A DNA stretch of 64,000 nucleotides from Ignelater luminosus (Eukaryota; Arthropoda; Insecta; Coleoptera; Elateridae), in assembly GCA_011009095.1 (NCBI GenBank), contig VTPC01000790.1, positions 49,019-113,018 of the forward strand. Direction: 5' to 3'. The translations under genes were made by a program, and so were the position numbers. The notes below the pieces were generated by a model, which saw only the letters and a list, made by a program, of their open reading frames with translations, was not told where the DNA came from and searched no databases. This document shows, in pieces, positions 12,457 to 25,200 of the stretch. Positions within the stretch are counted from its first letter, which is position 1. Every line of letters begins with the position of its first letter.

Positions 12457-15400
12457 CATGATCTCATTTGTATGATAAAGAAGTTATTTTATTAAAAATG
12501 TCTAGACTTACCATAAGTATGAAGAATGCGAACGGATGTGATATTACTTATAAAATGGCATGCAAGTAACTAACTCTAAAAGTGATCTGTTCATGAGTAT
12601 ATAACAGCCAAAATGAAATTCAAGCAAGAATAGATTAAGGAAAAAACTATAACAGAAACCCCAGAAGAGTAAAAAGGAACAGATGACCACAGAGAGCATT
12701 ACCTAGAAATAGAAGAAAGGAAGCCCTAGTAGAAACTGGATAAAAGAGATATCGACTATGAAAGCAAAACAACTGGAAACTGGCTGTGAACTTTGAGTAT
12801 CTTTAGAGTTATCAATTTTTTCTAAATTATAAATATTGGAAATATTCAGTTCTGTCAATATCTACATTTTTCTTCTAATTAAGAAATTTCTTTCTATTTA
12901 AATGTTTGTAGTTAGAATCCACGTTTTTCTATTGCGTAGTGGAGTTAGAACGGACGACATCTTATAGAGTTCTAGCACAGATCTCTTTAGATACTATATG
13001 CTGTTGAATCGTCTACTTCTTTCATTACTGTATTTAAGGGTCTTTAGTTTCTTCAGCATGCTTACTGTCTTGTGTAAAGAATAAATATGAATCTAGAAAT
13101 CTAAATTTACAGACAGAGTACCTATGTATTTTTGGTAGTATTTCACTTGAGCACTTTATTACCCTGGCAGATATTGTAGTAAATGAAATATCAAATATCT
13201 CGGATCTGTAAAATTTGCGTCACGATAGTTTTTAGTTGGTGGTACCAACTTCAATTAAATACTGTACAGTATGTCGATTTTGGGAGCTCCACATAAAGAT
13301 TTCCAAATACTATTGTTAGAAAGCATTGCAGGCCCTTCTTTGTATAAGATGAACCCAATTTGTAAAAATATTATGAATTTATCTATTTCTTGATCAAGCA
13401 AGATTTAAAAACATAAATAGTCAAAAAAGCAAACTAAAGATTCACATGACAATTTCTTCTAATACACAAAAATTTCTGTGTTCATTTCCCAAAGTTCACA
13501 TATGTTTCTAGTTACTGCTCTAAACATGAAGATTGGTATTCCTTACATAAAAACATCAGCATGCCTTGAAGGTGAACCACTTGATATTGACGCTCTTCCA
13601 CAAAGTCTTTTATCTAGCAAAGCCAATTTAGTGTCTTGTACAAGTGGTGTCCTCTTTATAAAAATGATGATTTTAACAGATTTTAAACTCATGCTAATAT
13701 TCAGTTGGTAGGTATGATTGAATTTGAGAAAGATTTATAAGTTTGAGGAATTTTTAAAATAGAGAGATCTGTAAGAGCTAAACCTGTTATATGTAGAAAA
13801 ACCCCACAATTTTTTCCAGACCCCAGAGCCATGTTCTTTCATTCTTTAAGATGTCATGTCATATGTTAACAAGTTTTAAGTTAACTGGAACATGACTAAA
13901 TTTAGGCTTCTTGTGTATCGGAACAAAACTGTTTTTGTTATGCACATTTTGCTACTAAATGGGTTTTGGGTCTCTTCAGAGACACGTTTGTTTTGGAAGT
14001 AATATTTAGAATCAGTACTGTAATCTTAAATAGTTAAGTATATTTGACAATACCTTTTTTCTGAAAAAAGAGTAGTTGCTCTATAGAAAATGTTTTGAAA
14101 TTTCATCATTTCTATTTATGATTTTTTTGCTATCTATTTCAAAAAGCGTAAGCAAGAAGATATGAAACTAGGTAGGCGCTTACAGCATGCTTGGCCAAAA
14201 GCTAAGCACTAAAGCATTAGAAACTAGGAATGCAATGACATAACTAATAAGAAGTTCCATAATGAAAACTGAAATAGCAGTAAACAAAAAGAAGAGTTGT
14301 AATGAGAAAACTTAAATCAACTAGGACCAGTTATGTAGTACTGAACGGGTCAGCTATCATAGCTTGTATGCTGACGTTAGAAATTCTGGCTGCAGTTAAC
14401 TAAGAGATCAATATCAACAAGTTTAATTATTTCTTGTTTTAAATGCTCCACAGCATCAGTTGAATTATTTAGTTAACATAAAGGTTTTGGTTTAAATAAT
14501 GAGGTCGAACACTTTCATATCCATACATTCAAGACAGTTTAACTCTTCTTTACATTTGAAACAATTAAAGTAACAATAAGCAGAAAAGATCAATATCAAA
14601 ACGAGTTATAAACAACACTACAAGTCGTGCTCATTTGTATAAATTTCAATATTTCAGTTCCGGCAGACACAAAAGAGCAATAGAATTCGACAAAAGCATA
14701 CAGACATAATTAATACAGAATAACCACAATTATGAAGACGGAAGGCGCATGAACAAAATCGTTAACAGGGAGCAGGAACTACAAACAAAGCCCTTGTTTT
14801 GCAACTCGTACTTGTCTTCCCTGCATTACCTGAGACCCTCACCGTATCTGGCGTTCAAGCACCCTCTTCTGTTCGTGCTCTACTTCTATCTGTATTTCAG
14901 AAAAGATTGGAACGTAAATCTTCTTTATTCTTTCACCCTCTCTTCTAACGCATACACGTACAAAAAAAATACAAATTATCTTTTAGAGCATCATTTGTTA
15001 TTGTCGGATTATTTTTTTTAACCGTACTTAATTGTATTGAACGAAAATAGAGATGGCAGATAAAATAAAAGTGATACAATCAATATTCCGTATAGTATAT
15101 CTCCTTTCCTTTTGCTGTTTTGATTCCATGTATAATCAATGAATGAATTTACTTAAATTTCCTATTAGTTAAGAAGGACTAAAATTACCAAAATCGATCT
15201 TATTGTTTTAAGTTTGTCCAAACCAATATTAAAAGTCACATCCAAAATGGACACGAGTGACACATTTTATAACTTACACACAACTCTAAGAATAAGTTTA
15301 TCAAATTATGAAGCACTTGGAAGTTTCTGAACAATCTTCTATGTGGTTCGCAGTTCGAAAAGTAGACAGTTACTAATCAGATTTGTGTAGCTAAGTTTAT

Positions 15401-17200
15401 GCTGGTTCTTTTTGACTGCATTCTTTTTTTATTATCTTTATTTAACAAATAGATACAAATACATAAATAAATTATGTAAAGACGCCGTAGATATTCTTGT
15501 TTTTTCTTATTCACTATTATTGTAGGCTAAAATGGTATACCTTCTAGATATATTCAAGTTTCAAGCAAAATTTTTACCAAAAGAGAGTGTAGTCCATGTG
15601 TAAAAATCTTAATTCAAGGTTTTGTCATTTGCATGCTTTTCTAAAATTAATGAGTTGCAAAAACCCTCTGTAAAAGAACTTACAGGGTTTGGCATGCAGC
15701 ATCACCGTTGTCTAAATTACCAGGCTCTTCTCATCTGAACTGGCCCTTTTTGTTAGGTTTCATCTTTTCATCATGATTTAAGTGTTTCTCACATTTATTC
15801 GATGGCCATGAATGAATCCATGACAAACGCCCTCTATAGGGCTTACTTAGGCCTTCACCTATTTGTGAAATACCGTTAGAGAAAGTATTTGTTTTGAGGA
15901 TTTGAAACTGCAAAAAAGATGTGGTTCTTGAAGAATCATCACTTGTTGTTGCAAGAATGTGTGTCCAACTTGATGACTTTAAGCTAAAGCTTACTACAAA
16001 CAAACACAATGCAATATTCTGTAAAAATCAAAGTGTTTATTGATAGGTACCACGTGAACTTCTGTAGTTATCTTGCCTTGGAGTTAATAAGAAAAACAAT
16101 AGCTCCAAAAACACGGAAGGAAGTATTATACTTGTATTAGTACAAAAATGTTATTGGTAGATCTGGGAAATTTAAGCTCAAGAAAAATGAAAACGTTAAA
16201 AGACACTGAAATTCTAGAAAAAAATCTTGATATATTTTAAATTTAAGCAAACTTTAGACAAACTAAGCACTGGCCAATAAAGATTTGTAACTCTAGAAAG
16301 CTTTTTATCGGGAAATACTATAGCAAAAAAAAACGCAAAATAAAAATGAATTATATAAATAAGTAGTGTAGGGACTAACTAAAATAGGCAATGAAATTGA
16401 AAAAAGGCTACTTCAGTGAAATTCAAGAAAATAGGAATTTTAGACAACTGACCAATTCAAGTATTTGCTGTGATCGACGAAAATTTCTTTTTAAAATCCA
16501 AGTGCCTACAATTCCAACTGTGGTTATTAGAGATACTGTGCGATTGTTATCAGAAGAATAGAAATCCATTGTTTTTATATTTTTTTTCACGTTTTAGTTT
16601 TATGGATGCTTGGGTTGGTCAATTCTAAAACCACCACATTTACAATTAATGCACTTAGAATTTTATAGAATATTTCAAAAATAATCCCGTTCCAAAGGAA
16701 TAAAGTTTCTGCACTCAGACTCTGACGTTTATCACATTTTTTTTACAGTTGGCAACGCTGTTGTCCGCTGAACAAGAACAAATAGCACTATAAACCAAAA
16801 ATAAAAGATTTCTAGTTGCCAAATCTTACTTTCATCATCGCTGAACAAAAATGAATAACATTCGGTGTCCAAAAAGCCCAATTCTTTCAAAATCTAACGA
16901 TACCATACTTGTGTACACAATATCTTTATTTAATATGCATCTACTTCCAACTAGCATAAGTGTTTGGATTTTTAATTCTGTTACCGAAATATGAATTTTA
17001 TTTTCTCAACGTTAAACACCAGCAATTTTGAGATTATTTTTCGGGTGAAACTTCTATAATTTACCTTTCTAGTACAAAATATTATTGGTTTCTATAGGTC
17101 TAACGAATTTTAGTGCAGCTGTACTAAACTTTCTTTTAGGTTACAGATTATAGATCAGCTACTGAGTTTTAAAAGTTTAAAGAAGTATAGCATTGTAATA
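12457..17200. other. AT-rich DNA without recognised genes
   Basis: No supported gene. The ORFs at 13478-13711, 14749-15021 and 15731-16009 are not recognised and lack a convincing coding pattern. The block near 14750-14930 is slightly richer in GC. Confidence 0.4.
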
Positions 17201-17254
17201 TTATTTATGCCAAAAAGTTCCCACCAAATGGCAGAATTTTTATTTTTGATTTTT

Positions 17255-18569
17255 CTAAAACGCTGTTTTGCGGATAGTTACACATAAATCTGCTAAATAC
17301 CATACCAAACGATGGTACCACTTTTTGCTCTTCTTATCATCTGTATAAAATGTTCGAAGTTTGTCTGCACAGCTCATGTTCCGTCTATACTCAACAACAA
17401 TTTCTAGGCATTTGATTGTTGAAGTACTTCCATCTTTTTCTCGCCTCTGCACTTCCAATGTATTATCAGGGGAATGAATTGTAGAGAGAAGTTGTGCGAA
17501 CCTTTTGCCTTTCCACTTCATACATTGGATTCCATCGTCTCTTACAGAGCAGCTAATTTCACCTTTTTCTAAATTTTTGTCTTTATTTAGGTCTGACAAT
17601 TCTCTCCTATTTGACCGTCATCTGCCATTAACCTTACTGTAGTAAAGTAACTGCAGTTCATTTGTTATATGCTTCACAAGTTGTTCACCTAGATTCTTTT
17701 CCACTTCATTTTTTGTTTTGCCAGTATAAACTTGAAAGTCACATGTGTACCTTTCTTTGTCAGCTCTGCTCCATATCTTGTAGCCTTTTTTTATAGGCTT
17801 TTGTGGTATGTACTGTTTGAATCCAACCCTACTTTTAAATTTCACCATACTTCCATCGATAGATTGTTCTTTTGTTGGGGCATAAAAAAACCTTTTCTCT
17901 TATTTTATCAAGTAGAGGTCAAATTTTATACAGCTTATCAAAAGCTTGATCATATTTTGGTGGCATTACAGAAGATATGTAATCGACCCTAAGTTCAGAT
18001 CTTGATGACCAATGATCACGGTAGCTTGAGGATGGTTTCAACCTCATCAGAATGTTTATAGCCCAACAAATTCAACATTTTGTTTTTGTTTGTAGGTAGA
18101 AATTCCTTTCCAACCTGCGTAGCGCATAAATTTGTTAAAAATACAATATGGTTTATTAAATCATTACCAAAAAGGCCTAAGAAACATTCTGCTGGACGTT
18201 CCAAATTATCTGTACCTATTGGATCTAGATATTCATCGAACTGTTTCAGTGTTGGAATAAAAAGCGTTTTCCTCCACTTCTTATTTATAAAAGTAGTCGA
18301 GGGTAAATCACGACTTGAGTCCAAGTCTGAGCTATCATCTATTTCAGTTTGATTATCGGAAACGTTCTCTTCTTTATATTATCTGCTTTACCTGGATTTT
18401 CCCATTCGTCAAACTCCTCATCTCCAGGGAATGCGCCACTATTTGAAGGAATTTCATTAATCAAGTCATAGACTTGTGAAGAAGTCAATTTATTCAAATT
18501 TACGGTCATTTGAGAAATAACATCTATAAATGAAGAGACAATCAGTAACAAAAACCTGCAGTTGCTCAT
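17255..18569 (-). pseudogene. piggyBac-family transposase pseudogene
   Basis: Remnant of a piggyBac (DDE_Tnp_1_7) transposase, a cut-and-paste enzyme that targets TTAA. From the N-terminus: an acidic leader with LTSSQVYDLINEIPSNSG (18.50-18.36 kb), the N-terminal domain with NLERPAECFLGLFGNDLINH (18.32-18.02 kb), then DHWSSRSEL and VMPPKYD. The catalytic core follows, with SIDGSMVKFKSRVGFKQYIP; its first catalytic Asp is at 17855-17857. The C-terminal part has IQCMKWKGKR, LLSTIHS and KSKKWYHRLVWY. It is dead. There are frame changes between 18339 and 18324, near 18015 and near 17885, a TAA-class stop near 17930, and a TGA near 17614. A deletion at that TGA removes the block that should carry the second catalytic Asp. 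The third-Asp region is also shortened, with SCADKLR in place of the usual GGVDxxDxLR-type motif. Terminal repeats were not found with confidence. Confidence 0.92.
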
Positions 18570-18590
18570 TTTTTGCGGATATAGTGGTCA

Positions 18591-18605
18591 CAAAATGAAA
18601 TCACT
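18591..18605. repeat. 15-bp direct repeat, copy 1
   Basis: CAAAATGAAATCACT occurs exactly here and again at 18874-18888, both just upstream of the piggyBac coding remnant. They could be subterminal transposase-binding repeats. Exact identity is seen; the function is inferred. Confidence 0.6.
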
Positions 18606-18873
18606 AAAAAAATACAATCAAACATTATCTTATAAATAAATTCACTTTATCTACGATAACAGACATAGTTTACCAAGAATATGTAAACAACAATTAGTAT
18701 AATCTTTAACAATAATTTTACGAAACATAACCCTACTTCATCAAAAAGCATACTTACAATTAGTTTCGCACACAATCTCTAATGTCTCTAATTTAAATTT
18801 TGAGTTCAGAGGAATTCACTAGATGGTGCCGAACCACTGTACTGATAATAAAGTGAATGAAATACACTGGTTT

Positions 18874-18905
18874 CAAAATGAAATCACTTTGACAAAAAAG
18901 GTTAA
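18874..18905. repeat. 15-bp direct repeat copy 2 and candidate piggyBac end at TTAA
   Basis: The second exact copy of CAAAATGAAATCACT is followed 13 bases later by TTAA at 18902-18905. Read on the minus strand, the sequence inward of TTAA begins CCTTTTTTGTCAAAGTG, a plausible piggyBac-type terminus. No matching terminus was found beyond 17255, so this end is tentative. Confidence 0.3.
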
Positions 18906-18909
18906 CCTT

Positions 18910-21900
18910 GCCACGTGTAATAAGTTTTATAAGTAGTTATTTCCTTCTATTTTTTATTTTCTTTACTGTCTTTTTATTCAAGTAATAATACAAAAAGCAA
19001 AACCAGCACCAAAGGGTACGTTAACATTAACAAAGATACGTGATGAAGAGAAGTATAAAAACCACCTAAATTTACAAATCAATAAGAGCTACTGATTGTC
19101 TTCAAAGAAAAGTAAGTCTAACAACTCTTCTATGGTCTAGAAGCTAAAGGTTTTTCTTAGTGGTTTTAGAGTTAATTCATATTCACGTTGCTAACGTGTC
19201 AATATTTTCAAATTCCAAAATTACTTAGATCTGAGGTAAATCATAATAATTTTATTAGTGAACATTTTCAGAATATTAACAGAAGGAATTTTCCTTGTGA
19301 GCATCCATTATTTATTATAAGGATACGACTATCTGCAGAAACATCACCATACATTTGTATAAGTTTTAGCTATTTGTGTTATTGTATGCGGTGAGCATGT
19401 TGAAGTTGCTATAGCTGTCTAACTTTAGTACTACATTGCTAAAATCAATCGAGAAGTTTGCTCATTTTCAGTAACACTATAATAGTATTTGCTTGGTCCA
19501 TAACAAACTACTAAATGTAACATTTAAATTACTAATTTTGATCTACTTCAAAATTCAATTAACGTTTTAATTTTATTGAGATATATTTCACAATGGTTGC
19601 TATAAATACAATTTAGGTCACTATTATTTTTGACAAAAAGAGCCAAACAAAATTATTATAGTACATTATAGACCGCAGCTTTTCCAAGTTAATATAGTTT
19701 GTGTGAAAATTAACAATGTTATGGTCCTACAAATCTAATTTGTGCATTACAAAGTTATATACGCTATATTGAACTAACAAACAGCACAAATGTAGTTTGC
19801 CAAGTACTCTAAAATTGAAATTATATGGAAACACACAAGTTAGTTGGTAGTTGTACACATGAAACTATTCCTTATCCAAAACAGGAGTGATAAAAAAATA
19901 TTTTTTTTATTTAAAAAATATAACATCGGGTAGGAAAGAAGATGGAAAAATATGAGGTTTTGGTGGCGTTACCCTCAACGTTATTTTAAATCAAATTCGA
20001 GCGTAAATTCTAATATCAAAAGTAAAATGCGCCGCTGAACAAATATGGGGAGTCAGACCCGAGAATCAGAATCTCATATAACCTCAATATCCTGAGGCAA
20101 TGCAGACCTGAACCAGCAGGGGGACACCTGGACACCTGATATCGATCTTCATTCTCACTCCTACACCTTTTTCCTGTCACACATAACACGGTCTTTTTAT
20201 ATTTTTCGGTGTATTTCCTGGAGTTTACTCAACAAAATAATAATTGTAAATTTTTCAGAAACTTTTTCCTTTTTTAAACTATTTTTTCAATTTGATAAAT
20301 TGAAAAAAATAAATGTAATTTATATCAAATAAAAGTAAATTAAATTAAATTAGGAAAAGCTCTAATTTAAATAAAACACTGCGTTTAAAGAGCGTTATCG
20401 TTTAACAAAAATAAAAAAGACTTTGTTAGCTAATTAGAGACCAAAAGAAATTGAAAGATAAGTGAGTAAACTGAAAGCACAATTAGTCCTTCTTATTTAA
20501 ATATCTCTCTACTGAGCAATTGAAGTAAATAGAGAGACTTGGCTACACACAATATCGTGATGGAAAAGAACACTGATCAACTTACAAACAATGGAAAATT
20601 TATTACTTCTATTTACATTCAACAATTACATATTAGATGTGAATTTAAAAAAAAGAAACTGGAAAAGGTCAAGAACCTGAAAAGCAATAACAATTCATTC
20701 TGTTCTATTTTTCCATTTTCGACGCAATTTTCTTCTATTTACTTACTTATCGTTAGTCCATGAGAAAAGCATTTGGTCGTATTTGTAACTAACTTTGCGT
20801 CGTGGTTACTATCTTTTCTTGTCCTTTTAAAATTTTTTTTGTTCAAAAATATGAAGTTTCTCCCTTACTCGGATCGTCGCCGTTATCATTTCAAGTAAAC
20901 TGTGAAGTAACTATTCAGTATTTTTCATCTCATCGTAACAAATTGACAGTAAAAGCTCCCTTATGCCTCAAAAACGGTTAAGTAAAAATAAGTTTGTGTT
21001 TAAACTTAAAAGTTTTTTGAGGACAAAGAATAGTACCCAGTTTTGATGCTTACTTTCTGGTAAGAAATAATCAAAATTCATTTTCCCCAGTTGTTCTAGC
21101 TTATCATCACTTGAACGGAATTTATGACAAATAGTTCTTTACCTTTTCGGAATGCACTAGTGCTTTGAAGATCCTCTGAGCCTTAGTTAAAAAATAAAAT
21201 TAAGGGGATATGAGCTACTATTGGACCTTCATACGCTTCTACAACTAAAAAAAATTTGTAGCAAGCCTGGTTTATTAGCAGTTAGAAAACGTATTGATTT
21301 AGAATGAGGCTTCATGGAAGTTTGAGAAACCTGATGGAGATATCATCTCCCAACTAAAACTAAATAACTAGAATCTTTTTTGATTTTTTTGTTACTTTTC
21401 AAGCAAAGTTTATAAAAGTCCATCTTGAGTAAGTGGGAAGTAAGAGGGAAACTTAAAATAGTTCTTCAACTAGTATTTGGTTTCTTGAGAAATTAGAAAA
21501 AGGTATACTTTTAATTCAGTCACAGACGCGCAGCTTCACCTTAAACCTTCAGTCAAAAGAGACTCGAGAGATTGCCTAGGTATTTGCTTTCATCTTTCTC
21601 AGTTATTTTCTTTGATTAATTGAACTGATTTTGATTTCGACTTGACATAGGAAAACAGTACAGATCAAAGATGATGCAGATGTATTTAAAATCTTCATGA
21701 AGCAAAGATAATTGAAATAGTAATTTGTCGAGTCCACACCGCTCAAGTGTATACAAAGCATCTAGAAAACCTACAAACATCATACATAGTAGTTTGAGTA
21801 ACTGTTGTAGAAGAAATTTATCTACGCATTGCTTTAGTATCACTGAAGGTGTCATCTGCAATGCAATGGAAGTTCCAAGTAAACATAGCAGTTTCTCTGG

Positions 21901-22055
21901 CTATCCAACTGGACAAAGAATAACATTCAATGAAAGCGACTTGTAACGTCACAAATGCGCGGTGTCTCAACGTCTCTATTTTTTTGCTGGCATCTAGCCC
22001 AATAAAAGGTCTGGTCTTGGTTGTGATGAATCAAGTTTAATTTCAACAAAACTTA
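18910..22055. other. AT-rich DNA with one anomalous GC-richer block
   Basis: Mostly unrecognised AT-rich sequence. The block at about 20020-20190 is clearly richer in GC than its surroundings and has no open frame I can assign; it may be part of a retroelement LTR or a regulatory block. A perfect hairpin lies at 20282-20308. The minus-strand ORF at 21616-21861 is not recognised. Confidence 0.4.
20282..20308. repeat. Perfect 12-bp inverted repeat with 3-bp loop
   Basis: TTTTTTCAATTT, then GAT, then AAATTGAAAAAA. The arms match exactly. In DNA this AT-rich it may be chance or replication-slippage derived. Confidence 0.9.
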
Positions 22056-22058
22056 AGT

Positions 22059-22262
22059 TATTTTTTTTAATCATTTCAATTGAATCTGAGCACTAAATTA
22101 GATCGACTCAAAGAGAGAATCATCCGCAATTGGATGCTCCGTTTAAATAATTCTCATCTCAAACGAAGGCTTTTGATTTCCTCCGGGACTCGAATCAAAA
22201 TGTTCACCAAGCAGGCGATCTGAATTTAAAGATCGATACTCCAAGACGCTATACTCAGGTAA
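22059..22262 (-). mobile_element. Probable tRNA-derived SINE
   Basis: On the minus strand there is an A-box-like TAGCGTCTTGG (22251-22241) and a B-box GATTCGAGTCC (22196-22186), one base from the consensus. The spacing of 55 bases between box starts fits a class II tRNA (Leu or Ser) ancestor. Between them CGATCT and AGATCG can pair around an 8-base loop, like an anticodon arm. A run of eight T at 22061-22068 on the plus strand would be a short A-tail on the minus strand. The acceptor and T-stems do not pair properly, so this is not a working tRNA gene. The 5' and 3' ends are estimates, and no target duplication was identified. Confidence 0.55.
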
Positions 22263-22264
22263 TT

Positions 22265-25200
22265 TGCTTAGGAAGACCAAAAGTAAAATAAAATATTCTC
22301 TTCTTTGAGAACATCGTCCAATCTTTATCCTCCCGAAGCCAAAGAAGATCTTGAAACATTAGTTACCCTTAACTCGCCAACATCAATCTCCTCCATAAAA
22401 ACACTTTTATTTATCTCTTGCAACTACCTAAAAATCTTCTTAGCTTCAGATGTTGTTTACTGCTATTTGTTTCAGATCTTGACTGGATGTTTTTGTTTTG
22501 TGGCCCGTTGGCGTTTTCGTTTAACATGGGGTCTTCTTTGGCTCATTCGCTTCTGATGAAACCGTTGTTATTACGACTTAACACCGAGAGCCCCTGAAAG
22601 CAGCCGACTATTTTTATTTAGTCTGAGTCTATTTTTAGAAACCCATTCATCCTTTCAATCATCATTTTCAGCCACGTCTAGTGGTTTGTCTTGCAAGATA
22701 CAGTAAGAAATGACATTAAATCTCGCCTCCAATACGATTCTAGAAAGATTCTATGTCAAACTGAACTCCACAACCAGTCTGATATGGCTTCCATACACTT
22801 ACACTCAGTGCCTATGCTTACAATTTGAATTAGCTAATGTACATCAGTTATGGTACTGAGTTTTTCGGCCTTATCTAAGTTTTTATAGTAAGCTTGTCAA
22901 TTTGCAGTTCATAAAGAATGTGGACGTTTATTTACACTACTTTGTCATATTAGTCTGTGCTGCCGTTTATGATTGTTTACGAAGGTGCTTTGAATCAGCT
23001 AAACATCTGAAGAACTGCTTTTCCTTTGATATCTAACTATTGTGACCGCTTCCTATTGTTCCACCGATCGTGCAGGTACTGGCCCAATTTAGCCTCGAAG
23101 TCTCTGAATATCTTGGCCATTATGTGAGTAATTTTTCTGTAACTTCAAGAACGGATTGTATCAACTAACTTTAAATTTTAATCAAGGTTAAACTGTACAA
23201 TAACAATTGTTGGGTAAAATTTGAGCTTAATTGGTACAACCTGATCTTAAACTGGTTTTAAAAAAGTAAAAATATGCAAAAAATAAATATTTTAATACAA
23301 AAAAAAAACACATTCGCTTATATTAGTATCACAAAAAATAATTTACAAAGAAGGAAAAAACCTCTCGTTTGCTAGTATCGAATTGATGGATCTCAGAGTT
23401 TCCGGGTGTGAGGCTTTGGCGAAGACATTCCGCTTTTGTTTTCATTTCTACGAGGGTGCATGAACTACTTATTTTTTAACCTGGCAAAGGTTGAGATTTG
23501 GATTTCCGCTCTATTTGACCTCCAGACTGGTTGGTCCCGGAGTCTTTAGATTTCTAGTCTCCCGAGTTACTCGTAATCTGATTTTGTCAGACCAAGAATC
23601 AAACAATATATGATCTATCGGTAATCCTAAGAACATACCATAAAATTATTTAGTAAGATCCCAATTGCATGTGTGATTATATAAAGGATTTAATGGTATA
23701 CTACAATTCACATTTGCTTTTAGGATTCTTTGCCGAGGATTGAGTCTCGATTTTTGCAATTATGTCTAGCTTGATCGAAATGTACGAAATCGGAATTTTA
23801 TATTAGAATACCAAGGTGTCTTTCTAAATGGAGTCTTCAACGTCAAGATAGCAAAACTTCAGCAAATGATACGAAACCGTTTATTATCTGAAGACCATCA
23901 TATGACTCAGAGTAGTGCTGTCGGCGATTGAAACGGCACTTTCTAGATATCGATCTAGATTTTCATTTAATATCTCCTATCTGTTCCCTAAAGGCCTGTA
24001 GATCAGATAAGTATAGTTCTTGGTAAATCTCTAACAGTAAAATGCCATAGAACATAATGAAATGCACTAGACTACTGCTCCACTGCGTTATGTTCTCTCA
24101 GTTTGTAGATATTTAAATGACATACTACTTCTAACTAGATAGATTAAGGGGTGCAGAACTATCAGATGGTTACCAAAACAGCTGGATTTAACTCTGTTTG
24201 AATTTTTCTTAAGAGGCTATCTAGGACAGAAAGGACTGCAGCTGCAAAATTTAGAATATTGAGAAATTCTAAAATCCATTTTGAGACGAAATTCAACATA
24301 AAACGCCAGAAGCAACGTAAACATTTGAAGCCGGACTTTATTGGGAAGCATATGATATCATGACTGTCTGGAATGATCGAGAGTAAAACAAGATATCGCA
24401 TGTAAGAAAAGAAATATTAAACATTAACACATAAGAAATGTTTTCTACAATAAAACATTAGGAGTATCGATTTTCCAGTAGAAAAGAATTCAAAAAGAAT
24501 AGATCAAGTTGAATATAAAAAATAAAGTATAAATATTGATTTATAAACATTAAAAATAGGCTTAAACAACCTCTAGAGTCTAGGTTAGTACCAAAAACCT
24601 CTGCATTGAAAATTCGCTGAACTTTATATACGCATTACTACATTTTACAGCAAAAAGGTTAAGGAAGTATGTAACTTCCTCGATCAAGTTTCTGTAAAGT
24701 TAGTTTCTCAACAAGAAGTAGATTACAATTTCTTGGTGTAATTTAAATTTGCATCCATTTGCATCGATTTAAAGAGGTGCATAAATATCGGCGAAAAATA
24801 AGTTTCATGTTAAATTCAATTCAAAATATTTTTTTATAGAACACGAAGTGGGTTTAAACACACACAAATAAATTAGAATCATTCCAAATAAGCAATTTTA
24901 GAGTTCATTTATTATTCAATGTGACCAAGTAATTTCTTGAGAGAATATAATATTTTAAAAATATCCTGCTTTATCCTCTCCCCAACACATTTCGCAGTTT
25001 AAAGTTCAAAGAATTATGTGATAAGCCCAAATATATTACGTCATACGTCATCGTTGTATAAAAGTGTATACATAATACAAGATATGAGAGTTTCTTTGCA
25101 CCTGACATTTTTTACTCTATGTAAAATATAAAACACGTGGTCGTAAACGTTTTATTAAATTCTTTACAGCAACTTCTTTATTTAAATACAGAAAGCCCAC

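Noticed and set aside
16740..16770. TTGGCAACGCTG as a core-promoter motif (also near 47318)
   Set aside because: It resembles a known fly promoter motif, but no start-site context or downstream coding exon is present, and the word also occurs in repeats.
22150..22262. A functional tRNA gene
   Set aside because: A-box and B-box are present, but acceptor and T-stem pairing fail, so a SINE is more likely.
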